A stretch of 64,000 bases of DNA from the NCBI RefSeq assembly GCF_000283155.1, contig NW_004454166.1:305157-369156 (forward strand), given 5' to 3'. Made by a program: the position numbers and the translations under genes. The stretch comes from Ceratotherium simum simum (Eukaryota > Chordata > Mammalia > Perissodactyla > Rhinocerotidae). Of this stretch, positions 55,000 through 64,000 are shown in pieces. Below the pieces are notes generated by a model. It was not told where the DNA came from. It was given only the letters and a program-made list of their open reading frames with translations, and made no database searches. Position 1 is the first letter of the stretch; each line of letters starts with the position of its first letter.

Positions 55000-55585
55000 T
55001 GATTCATGTTGTTATTATCATCGCTGTGCTTCTGGATGAGATGAGGGCAGGCTCTGTGAGTGCCAGCTCGGCCGTCTTCAGAAGGCCAGTACTTGTCATC
55101 CCCAAGAGCCCTGGGCCAGCAGCCTGACCACTTCTGTCTGCCGAGTGCGCCTCTCTGGGGGAACCGAGGGCAGAGGGAAGAGTGGGCCTGCCCTGAGAGT
55201 CACCCTCAGCAAGGCCTGTTAAGGCTGCACTGTTACAGAGTCAGCTGGCAGAGAAGCGTCTCTGGATGCAGATGTGGGGCCTGGGTCCATGGCCCATCCC
55301 ACAGCGGGCTGGTTCCTGTTTAGTCTGGGTTTCAGAGACCCCTCTGAGTATTCTGAGGATACCGTTGAAGTCCTTGGTGGGAAAGCCAGGCCTTCTTTGC
55401 AGTGGTCATGAAGCTGCAGAACTGGTCCCAGCAGCACGCATCCTGTCCTGAGGGTGCAGAGTGCTGCTGGGAGATAAAGGAGGGGAGGGAGTCAGAGAGG
55501 TCCTCCTGGGGACAACATCTTGGTTAGCCAACACCTTTTCTCATCTCTTGCGTGTTGGATTCTGACTGGGTCACTTCTGGCCTCT
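55000..55585. other. Intergenic; nothing recognised
   Basis: No gene or named repeat. Confidence 0.3.
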
Positions 55586-55594
55586 TGTGGCTTG

Positions 55595-55745
55595 CAGACA
55601 AGGGGCATTCTACACCCTCCTGGACCAGAGTCAGTTGGGCAGAGCAGAGCCACTGGCCCAGAGAGACACAGTGACTTACGTGCTCAGGGCTACACAGCCA
55701 GTTGGTGGAGGAGTCGGGAGCAGGAAGTGGGTCTGCCTGATCTCA
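55595..55745 (-). mobile_element. MIR SINE
   Basis: 'cactggcccagagagacacagtgacttacgtgctcagggctacacagccagttggtggagg' is reverse-complement MIR. Confidence 0.75.
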
Positions 55746-55984
55746 AAGCCCCTGAAAGAAAATCAGTCTGCAGGAGCTAAGGTTCTAAGGCTGGACTCAT
55801 TCCTGTTCCTTGAAAAGAGAGGATAAAATTGCAGAGTTTAGTTTCATCCTGAAGATTTTGGTCCAAATGATGACCTTCCTGCAGTGTCAGAGCCTGAGTG
55901 TATTCTGTCCTGCACAACAGCAGAGACGATGGCATAGATGCTGCAAAGGAAAAGGGTTAGGTTCTGAGAGAGACAGATATGGGA

Positions 55985-56300
55985 GACCTAACTGGGATAG
56001 GTGAGAGGTGTCAGGGAAGTCTTCTCTGAAAAGGGCTGAGATCTAAAGGATGGGCAGGAATCAGCCAGCGGAAGAGTGGAAAAAGAGAACTACAGGAAGA
56101 GGAAATAGCATGTGCAAAGGCCCTGAGGCAGGAAGGCACAAGGTGTGCTCAGGTGATGGAAAGGAGGCCAATCTTCCTGGAGTTTAGAACAAGAGGATAG
56201 TAACTTGAGGCCAGAGTGTGTTGGACCTTGGAACCCTTGATAAGAAGTTTGGATTTTGTTCTAAGTGATCCAATTCTCATTATAAACAGGCAAGACCTCT
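55985..56300 (-). mobile_element. L2 LINE fragment
   Basis: 'cagggaagtcttctctgaaaagggctgagatctaaaggatgggcagg', 'ggaaatagcatgtgcaaaggccctgaggcaggaagg', 'gataagaagtttggattttgttctaag' are reverse-complement L2 landmarks. Confidence 0.88.
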
Positions 56301-56689
56301 GGGTACATGGAGCGGGATTGGGGAGTGGTAGCAGGGGCTTGGTTGGAGATGGTGCCATGCCCTGAGATTGGACGAGCAGTGAGTCTGGGAGGTGGATGAA
56401 GAGATGAAGAAGATGAAGGAAACTTGTTGGCAAGCACCAAATGCCTTCGAACAGGGAAGCCTCAATTTCCCTGGGCAGCTAGATGCTGGGGAGTTGCTCC
56501 AGGCTTTAAAGGGCTGGACAGTCAGAAGCCCTGGCACCTGTGCATGAGCTCTCCAAAGTCCTGCAGGACTGTGTCCCAAGACAGAGGGTGCCAGAGCCCT
56601 GACACATTTGGTCCAGGCCTGAGTCGCCTGCTCTGCCAGGTGACCTGCTGATGGGCTCTGTGGGCAGGAATCTTTCCTTTGTCCCTGTG

Positions 56690-57190
56690 ATAGGCAAAAT
56701 GATGCCCCCCAAAATATTTATGTCCTAATCTCTGAAGCCTGTGGATGTGTTAGGGTACAAGGCAAAGGGGAATTGAGGCTGCAGATGGAATTAAGGTCGA
56801 TAATCAGCTGGCCTTAAAAGAGGGTGAGGATCCTGGAGTATCTGTGTGGCCCAATGTAATCACGAGTCCTTGAAAGTGGAAGAGGGAGGCAGGAGAGGAG
56901 GTCAGAGAGCTGCGACGTGAGAAGGACTTGATCAGCCTTCTTTGCTGGTGTTGAAGATGGAGGAAGGGGCCACGAGACAAGGAATGCAGCCTCTAGATGG
57001 TGGAAAGGGCAAGAAATGGATTCTCCCCTAGAGCCTCTAGAGAGGAGTGCAGCCCTGCCGACACCTCAACTTTGGCCCAGTGAGACCTGTGTTAGACTTC
57101 TAGCCTACAGAACTGTAAGATAATAAACTTGTGTTGTTTAAGCCACTGAGTGTGCGGTAACTTGTTACAGCAGCAACAGGACACCAATAC
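56690..57190 (+). mobile_element. MLT1-type (ERVL-MaLR) LTR
   Basis: 'gataggcaaaatgatgccccccaaaatatttatgtcctaatc', 'tggcccaatgtaatcacgagtcc', 'ctacagaactgtaagataataaacttgtgttgtttaagccactgagtgtgcggtaacttgttacagcagcaacaggacaccaatacag' form a complete LTR. Confidence 0.93.
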
Positions 57191-57294
57191 AGTTCCCTTT
57201 TTCCCCAAGGGCAACCCCGAGGCACATGGGCACCACCTCCATGTGGATGGACAGCTTGTTCTCAAGCAAATAAAGTCATCTTCCCGAAACCGGG

Positions 57295-57490
57295 GGACAG
57301 TGAAGAGAGCACAGGACCTGGAGTCTGGGAACCTGGGCTCAGTCACTGTGGCTTTGCCAACTAGGTGTGAGACCACGGGCGGGTCCCTTCCCTTCTCTGG
57401 CCTCAGCCTGGAATGGGGCTAATACCCACCCCCTTATGTCACCTCGCAGGGGACAGCGCTCTGTGAACCATAAGGTAGTACACACGCGTA
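57295..57490 (+). mobile_element. MIR SINE
   Basis: 'agagagcacaggacctggagtctgggaacctgggctcag...gtgtgagaccacgggcgggtcccttcccttctctggcctcag' is a long MIR. Confidence 0.85.
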
Positions 57491-57574
57491 AAGGATGTTC
57501 ATTGCAGTGCGGGGATAAGAAGCGAGGAAAAGAGTTGCAGTTCTCAAAGACCATTTAAATGAAGAGAGAACAGA

Positions 57575-57830
57575 CATGGGCACAGGTGAAGATAACACAG
57601 AGGAGGACAGCCACGGGGACATGTGACCGGAAGGCACCAAAGCCGAGACTGGAGGCCGGGCGGCAGTGAGTGCATTCAGGGAACAGCGAGTTGCCTGGCT
57701 GGACCCAAACCTGCGCACTCGGGGGAGGGATGGACACGAGGCTGGAGGGTCAGGCTGGAGCCTGGCCCTGTAGGGCCTCCAGTGCCAGGCAGAGCAACCC
57801 AGACTTTATCCTGAAGGGAGACCCTGGGGC
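57575..57830 (-). mobile_element. L2 LINE fragment
   Basis: 'gccctgtagggcctccagtgccaggcagagcaacccagactttatcctgaagg' is reverse-complement L2. Confidence 0.7.
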
Positions 57831-57954
57831 ACCCTAGTGGGGACCCAGTAACTTATTGGAAGGCCACACAGGCGCTGGGCGCAGGGCCACCCAAGAGACT
57901 GGAACAAGAAGCCCTTGGGGAGGGAGTCCTTGGACATGTATGGATGCCCGTTTC

Positions 57955-58130
57955 CTCACTCACGACTCTGCCCTCACCCGCTGGGCCACCTCGACAAATC
58001 ACTCACCCTCTGAACTTGCAGTCTTCCCTCCCTTGAAATGGGGCTGGTGATGCTAACCCCGTGTACAGCTGTCGTGAGGATCATGCAAGAAAACACACAT
58101 AGAACCCTCGACACGGACACCCTAAATGCT
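57955..58130 (+). mobile_element. MIR SINE
   Basis: 'cactctgaacttgcagtcttccctcccttgaaatggggctggtgatgctaaccccgtgtacagctgtcgtgaggatcatgcaa' is MIR. Confidence 0.75.
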
Positions 58131-58815
58131 GCCCAAACCACCAGGGTCCCTTCCCACCACCCAGTGACTCCCACCCACTTCAAATGGACACTCTTCTTTC
58201 CCCCCACAATAGCAACTTTTCTTTTCTGTCGTCCGTATATCCTCTCCCAGCAGGGGTTCTAATATCTGAGTGGAGCATCCCCACATTCTTCAAAAGACGT
58301 GTTTGGAAATAAGAAATTGCTCGAGAGATGATTCAGCCTTTGGCCTTAGATTGTGTCTGGACATAAGCAGGCCCATCTGTGGAGCCTGCACTGCCAAATT
58401 CTGTCCTCTTGCTCCATATGGTCTTGCTCCCCCATCTCCCCTCCCAGCAGCTGCAGTCTGCGCCTGTCTCTCACTCCACGTTGGTTGCTACACAGAAGAT
58501 TCAGCGAGGGGTGTCTTGGCTCCAGTGGGTGGGGCGTCTCTGGCCCTCTTCTGCCTTGCCTGGGACAGCTACAGGGCCGAAAACCAGGGGTGGGGGTGCT
58601 GGGCTCCTTTGGGCCCCTCACTTCTTGTCCATGTGGAGTCCTGGCACTGAGAGGGGCCGAGGGAGGCTGTCAGCTCCTGCTTTGGAGGCAGAAATCTCTG
58701 CTACAGAAAAGTGACCTCCTGAAATGCTAGCTCTGTCATTCACGGTCCACTCCCCTTGTCCTAAAGCAGAATGATGTTGGATGGCCTCTTTCAACCACAT
58801 CCTTGCCGGCAGGCA
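58131..58815. other. Intergenic; nothing recognised
   Basis: Overlapping ORFs at 58270-58730 are chance frames. No named repeat. Confidence 0.3.
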
Positions 58816-58819
58816 GCTT

Positions 58820-58995
58820 GACTTGCATTGGAAGACCCCAATTCATACCAAGCTGTGTGACCTTGGATCATCACGTAACCTCTCTGAGTCCCCCTTTCCT
58901 CATTTATGACGTGCAAATAGTGATTCCTGCCCCATTCACATCATAGGTTGGTCATTGGTGTCCAATAAGATGACGGATGTGAAAGAGCTTTGTAA
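58820..58995 (+). mobile_element. MIR SINE
   Basis: 'ccaagctgtgtgaccttggatcatcacgtaacctctctgagtccccctttcctcatttatgacgtgcaaatagtgattcctgcc' is MIR. Confidence 0.88.
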
Positions 58996-58997
58996 AC

Positions 58998-59185
58998 TAT
59001 AGAGCAGCAGATCTCAAAGTGTGGTCCCTGGGCCATCAGCCACAGCATCACCATTTCGTTAGAAATGCAAATTCTCGGCCCCATGGCCCACCTGCCGACC
59101 CAGGAGCTCTGGAGGTGGACCCAGCAATGTGGGCTTCCACGAGCTGTCCGAGTGACAAGCTTGAGGATCACCGCTGTGGGCAGAT
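58998..59185. mobile_element. MER5-like hAT element
   Basis: 'cagcagatctcaaagtgtggtccctgggccatcagccacagcatcacc' and the mirrored end 'cgagtgacaagcttgaggatcaccgctg' follow a MER5-type element. Confidence 0.65.
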
Positions 59186-59189
59186 GAGC

Positions 59190-60240
59190 ACGTGGACGAA
59201 GCCACCCCCACCTCATCATCAGTTCGGCTCAGGGAGTCACCTTAAGTGCCTGTGCCACCTTGGGCTGCATAGATATTTCATTGCACATGGTCTAAGGTTT
59301 AAAGATCTGCATGATTTCTCATCCGGGCAAATCCATTTCAAAATAAATTCATGACGTTCATGGTCAGATTGAACAAGCAAGTTCCCAGGGAGTTTTAAAC
59401 CCGGGATGGCAGACTCAAAGCCCCTGGGAGCTAAGCAGGTGATGCAAATGGGGAGAGGTTGGAGTGGGGTAGGAAGAGGCAGACCTGCTGTGCTGCAGAG
59501 TTCAGACCCTACCTAAAGGTATTAAAAAAATACTGCCTGTGCTGGCCAAACAAAACACATATGTTAGACAGATCTGGTTCAAGGCCTGCCAGTTTGTAAC
59601 TGGTGTAAGTGTTGAAAAAAAAATTTGGTCTTAACCAAGCTGTGCATTGGCCACAGGCTTAATTACCATGGAAAAGAGTGTTTGGTACATAGTTATAATT
59701 CCCAGTTCAGCCTGGGTTAAACATGGCATGATTTCATTAATTCACTCATGCATTCATTCCCCAAACACTCTTTTCTAGGTCCTGTGCTAGGTTTTGTAGA
59801 CCCAAAGCTGAATCAGAGATTATCTCTATCCTCCAGGGCGGCTGGACGTGGCTGTAAATGCCTCCAAGGCATCGTTTTCCAGCATTCTGTGGAACACTAC
59901 TCAATGAGATGAAGGGCATTCCATGAGAAAAGTGGTCCAGGGTTAGTTAAGCATGGAAAGCACTGAGTTAAACAAAGTTAAACATATTACTTCACTGCAG
60001 GACTTCTCAGAGCCTTTATTATGCCAACATATATTGCACATTAAATGACCTCCAAGTATCTGGGCCTGTCTGGAGTCCCTGATGGGCCTGGACATCCCAA
60101 CCTGTATTGGGGGCTGGTGAGTGGGCAGATATGGGACCACGACCAGAGGCGTGGCTGGATCAGGGTCTTGGCTGTGTCTAGGCCTGGGGGGCCTCCTGAT
60201 GAGGAGTGGGCTGAGAAGGCACATACTCCCCGAGGGTTCT
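59190..60240. other. Intergenic; fragments only
   Basis: An ancient repeat like that at 32770 occurs at about 59735-59850 (tcattcattccccaaacactc..ctgtgctaggttttgtagac). The rest is unassigned. Confidence 0.35.
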
Positions 60241-62195
60241 GCAGTGGAGTACTGAGGGGACAGTCCTCAAGGGGTGGGCTTCACTTTCTGTGGCAGCAGG
60301 AGAGCCTTGAATGGTTGACTCCAGGGTCCCAGGTCCCGTCTGCATTTAAGGAATATGGCTGTGCTGTGCTGGAAGAACGGACAGTGCTCTGTGCCATCGG
60401 AATGCTGAAGCCGACTTCCACGTCAGTTTCTGGTTCTTATCACCAAGAAAGAGGGGAAAGCAATGCCACGTACACAAGCCGGCTCGCTCTCCATCCTACC
60501 GCGTCAGCCGCTGCTCTGCCAGGGAGTGTGAGTGAGGAAGCCTCAGACAGAGCCCACGGTTACAGTAACTGCTGCTTCTCGACTGAGGCTGGCTCTGACT
60601 TCTGGGAATAAAATTGAGAGATTCAGGACAGAGCTGAAAACCAATCTCCCCCCCTCTTCTCAGCCCTCCCCTCTCACTGTCTGTGGCATTCTTTCTCTCT
60701 CCCTCCCCCTCTGCAGTATATGAAGTCAGTCCAGTTTGGGATTCGATACCTCTTTGTTCTGGAAATCTCCATAGCAAAGGTAGGATGAATTGCACTTGGT
60801 CCAGGACAATCTCTCACAGAATTAGGATGGAAGCACATTCACGTAAAAACACAAAACAAAACCCAAAAACTCAAACTCCCCTGAAAACATAATTCAGGGA
60901 GATCATCCTCAAGAATTAATTTCTCGAACCAGTCAAAATTGATTCTAAAATTGCCCCCAAGTGTCCATGGGGACTCCCTCTACATTCAGTTTCAGGTAGA
61001 GATGTCTTGTACCCACCACGGAAAGGGTGAGAAATCCCGCTCTCTTGATCAGTCAAGTCCTATTTAAGAAAGTCTTGGGGGTAGGAAAGTGTTCTTTGGA
61101 AGAATCCCAAGAAGCTGGAGGCGAGAAAGCGGAGGCATTGAAAATACACGTCTATGAAAGTCCCCGGCGTGGCTCAAGGCTCTGCTGGGCGTTGCCCTGT
61201 TGCTCTCTGGCTCGCCGTATAAGCCGTGTTCTCTGGGGTCCAGGGAGTCGAAGGGACTTTCCCAAAGCCACATGGGCAATAAGGGGCAGCTCTTGGGGGC
61301 AAATCTATTGGTTTTAAGGCCAGTCTCTTCTGTGTCTGGAATGGACCTCAAAAGATCTGCTATTTGCGGGGTGGAAGGAGAGAGGTTTCCACCTGAAGGA
61401 GCAGCAGGAGGCGCCTGCTGCGGCGTGTCTTGGTGACAGAAGGGAGAGGGATTCTCCTTGCAGACGGGCCTTGGGGATTTCTTTCCTTCGCTTTGTCCTC
61501 AGTCCCCCCTGGTCTGTCACTACGCAGGGGATGTGCCAGTCGGCAATCCAGAGCTGTGCTCCCAGACCAAGAGAAATAGAAGGGAAACCTTCCTTCCAAG
61601 GAGTCTGCAGGACAGGTCCCTGGAGGTCAGCAATCCCACGGAATCTGCCAGCGTGTGTACATCATAAGCGCGACAACCTCTGGGCCGCGTGATTCCAGAA
61701 CAGGCTCCCGTTTCTCAGGCAGTTGGAGGGGGTTGTAATCCGTGGGGGGTTCTGGCCTCCATCTGGCCGAGACTACAGAGAGAGCATCTCTCCCCAAGAT
61801 GACGTGGACATTGTCTGCTTTCCTGCTCAGCCTGTCTTTGGTCTGTCTGTTGAAGGCAGGTTTGAACCTGCAGGAGCATCCAACTGGAAGCCTTTCTCTT
61901 CTTTGGGGTTTAAAGGATTGCGAATCCCCCCCAAAACAGACTCAGAGCTGTCCCCTCCCTTGCCGTGAAAGAGACAAAGGAAATGGATGTCTTTGTACCT
62001 GTCAGAACCTTGGATCTAGAAAGAGGGAGATCACGGCCCCACCTTGGCCGCAGCTAGGACATCATGACCCAGGAACACCCAGCGCCAGGCAGGTCCTCGT
62101 GGCTGGTGGGTGACTGTTTGTGTAAACAGGAGCGATGCTGCTAACACCTGTTCGCTCAGGTGGTTCCAAGGTCACAGCTATTGCTTTTGCTGTTG
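60241..62195. other. Intergenic; nearly 2 kb without a recognisable feature
   Basis: I see no coding exon with convincing splice sites. A partial MIR reverse complement may lie at 61245-61290 (gtcgaagggactttcccaaagccacatggg). GC is moderate. Confidence 0.35.
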
Positions 62196-62204
62196 TTTGT
62201 CTAA

Positions 62205-62510
62205 TCCACCGTTTCTCAAGGCGTCTTTCCAGATGGGACGTTAGTGGGTGTTATGCAGGGACAAAGGAGGTTTCTGTGGTAAAATAAGATTGGGGCAAAG
62301 CTGAATTAAAGAAAATTAATTAGGTTTCTTTAACTGAAAGGCTGTTCAGAGGCTTTACCATGCTACAGTGCTTTATGAATCTCTGAGAGAGGAGTGGTTG
62401 GCAGCGTTTCCCAGATTTATTGACCATTGATCCATATTTCCTCCAGAGCATCTCAGGGGATGAGTGTTCCATGGAGCACACTGTTGGAAAGATTCGTGTT
62501 ACACTCTGCC
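62205..62510. mobile_element. Possible hAT-like DNA element
   Basis: 'accgtttctcaaggcg..' at the left and '..ggcagcgtttcccagatttattgacc' later recall non-autonomous hAT elements. The internal 'ggtttctttaactgaaaggctgttcagaggcttta' is a moderately familiar pattern. Low certainty. Confidence 0.35.
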
Positions 62511-62744
62511 TGCTTTTGAAAGGACTGGCATTAACCAAAGCATGGAAGAAGAAGACACCACAGAGTGAGGCTGAAGGGGGTGTGGAGAGCGGGTGCCCCC
62601 CGGCTGCTGAGGGTTCCTAATGGCCAAGGGAGGGAGGGAGACACTGGGATACTCTAACAGCTATTATTCTGTGTTTCCCGGGATGTTTTCTCCCCAGCCC
62701 CTTCTTGTCAGTTGATGCTCTCCCCTCAGCCTGAGTTGTCTATT

Positions 62745-63145
62745 GTTTAGGATTAGATTTGGCTGCAAATAACAAAGATCCCACAATAGTGGCTTAAACA
62801 AGATAGAAGTATATTTTTGTCTCACATAAAAATGTAAAGAGGAGGCAGTTCAAGGCTGGTAGGGCAGAGATATGGTATCAGGGACCCAGGCTCTGTCTGT
62901 CTTGGTCCTCTGCCGTGTGTAGAGTCCATTCCCAAAGCCACTTCGTGCTATAGGAGGGCTGCTGGAGCTCTAGCTATTGCACTCAGATTCCGAGCAATAG
63001 ACAGGAGGAAAGAGAGGAGAAATAGCAGCCTCTCCCTTGTAAGAGTTTCCAGAAATACCTCAGAAACTTCTGCTTACATCTCACTGATCAGAACTTGGAC
63101 ACATGGCATATGTAATTGCAAGGGAGGCTGGGGAATGTATTAACT
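62745..63145 (+). repeat. Old interspersed repeat, family not assigned (copy B)
   Basis: 'attagatttggctgcaaataacaaagatcccacaatagtggcttaaacaagatagaagtatatttttgtctcacataaaaatg...agttcaaggctggtagggcag...cagggacccaggctctgtctgtcttgg...acttctgcttacatctcactgatcagaac...gcaagggaggctggggaatgt'. Best-preserved copy of the family seen at 23590. Confidence 0.7.
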
Positions 63146-63780
63146 GGGCTGCGGTATGCTCGGTGCAAAAACAGAGGTTCCGGCAAGAAAGGGAGAACGG
63201 ATATCGGGAGAAAGCACATATCATGTGGGCTGCCACACGTGTGCCACACATCAAATATTATTTCCCTGGCTAAAAAATTTTGGTCAGGCTGACCAATCTT
63301 AGTTTTGCCCCAGGATGTTTTAGTTCGAAGGTGGAGGGGAAGATTCTCTTCCTTCTATGGTTGCTGATCTGAAGAGAGTCTGAAGGTTTGAAGCCCTGCT
63401 CCCCAGCATGTGGAGAAAGCACGTGCAGACAGAGAGGACCAAGCCAGCACACCGAGAGACACAGAGGTGAAGGCTGGCGAGGAGACTGAAGGAGGTGGCG
63501 ATTGTCTGATCGGTCCCCAGGTCCAGCCCTCCGTAAGTCCAGCCTCTCCCCTGCCCTTTCCTGGTTACATGATCTAATAAATCCCCCTTTTGACTTAAAA
63601 GTATTTCAGCTTGGGTCTCCACCACGCGTGATTAAAGAGCCATGGCCCCTGAAGTTATCACCTTCCATTTCTGAGAGCAGGGACCACATGCATCACACTT
63701 TTGGCAGAGGTGGTTTTTTCCTGGAACTAAATCACAGAAGGACTTTATTACCCCATTTCATCTTGAAGGACATCAAGTAG
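63146..63780. other. Intergenic; nothing recognised
   Basis: No gene or named repeat. Confidence 0.3.
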
Positions 63781-63784
63781 CACA

Positions 63785-63965
63785 ATTATACTCTCATGTC
63801 TGTGCAGCTCTTTACAGTTTACAAAGTTCCCTTAAACCCATTAGCTCATCTGAGTCTCACAGTCTGTCTGAGCTGTAGGTTTATACCTCCCCCCCGTTCC
63901 ACAGATGGGGACGCAGTGAGCGAATCTGGTTTGTCTACACGGTTGGCCAGTGGCGCACCACCACT
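63785..63965 (-). mobile_element. MIR SINE
   Basis: 'gctctttacagtttacaaagttcccttaaacccattagctcatctgagtctcacagtctgtc..ccgttccacagatggggacgcagtgagcg' is reverse-complement MIR. Confidence 0.8.
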
Positions 63966-64000
63966 GTTCAGGCAGCACTTCCTGTGCAACCCTTATAAGG

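Noticed and set aside
20475..57190. Repeated 'agataataaa..gttttaagccac' segments as a possible novel gene family or 3' UTR set
   Set aside because: They are the 3' ends of MLT1-type MaLR LTRs in several copies.

Overview
This window is nuclear DNA from a placental mammal, almost certainly a perissodactyl (horse, rhinoceros or tapir group). The diagnostic signal is a set of tRNA-derived SINEs of the equine ERE type (heads resembling GGGGCCGGCCCGGTGGCGCA, tails carrying 'gatgttagctcaggg...cttcctca'), several with clean target-site duplications. The rest of the repeat content (MIR, L2, CR1/L3, MER5-like hAT elements, MLT1-type MaLR LTRs, old L1) is shared by all placentals.

Genes occupy only the first ~17.3 kb. 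At the left edge is the terminal coding exon of IGFBPL1 on the + strand (409-558), preceded by its intron. At 13150-14698 on the - strand is ALDH1B1, the mitochondrial aldehyde dehydrogenase whose coding region is a single exon. The two genes are convergent, as in the human 9p13 region, so this is the resident ALDH1B1 locus and not a dispersed retrocopy. Here ALDH1B1 is broken. A net 4-base deletion lies about 75 codons into the reading frame and a 1-base deletion about 87 codons before the end, so no frame encodes a full-length enzyme; several nearly invariant residues are also changed. The splice acceptor before the coding exon, a splice donor ending a non-coding first exon, and the CpG-island promoter with a CCAAT box all remain recognisable at about 16.65-17.29 kb.

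From 17.3 to 64 kb I see no gene. In the human arrangement this is the long intergenic interval upstream of ALDH1B1, towards SHB. It is built from layered repeats: ancient MIR, L2 and CR1/L3 at the bottom; MER5-like elements, MLT1 LTRs, old L1s and one solo ERV LTR above them; perissodactyl SINEs on top. Nesting order is readable in several places (a MER5-like element inside CR1/L3, MER5A inside MIR, MLT1 inside L1, a SINE with an RTE-type tail inside MIR). Between the repeats are an orphan CpG-rich segment (30640-31060) and several AT-rich, repeat-free stretches full of homeodomain- or octamer-like words, which are candidate distal regulatory elements. Conservation could not be measured, so these remain candidates.

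Most long ORFs in this window are chance frames through GC-rich DNA, MIR or L2. No rRNA, functional tRNA, CRISPR array or bacterial-type system is present. The strongest single observation is the inactivation of ALDH1B1 at its own locus.
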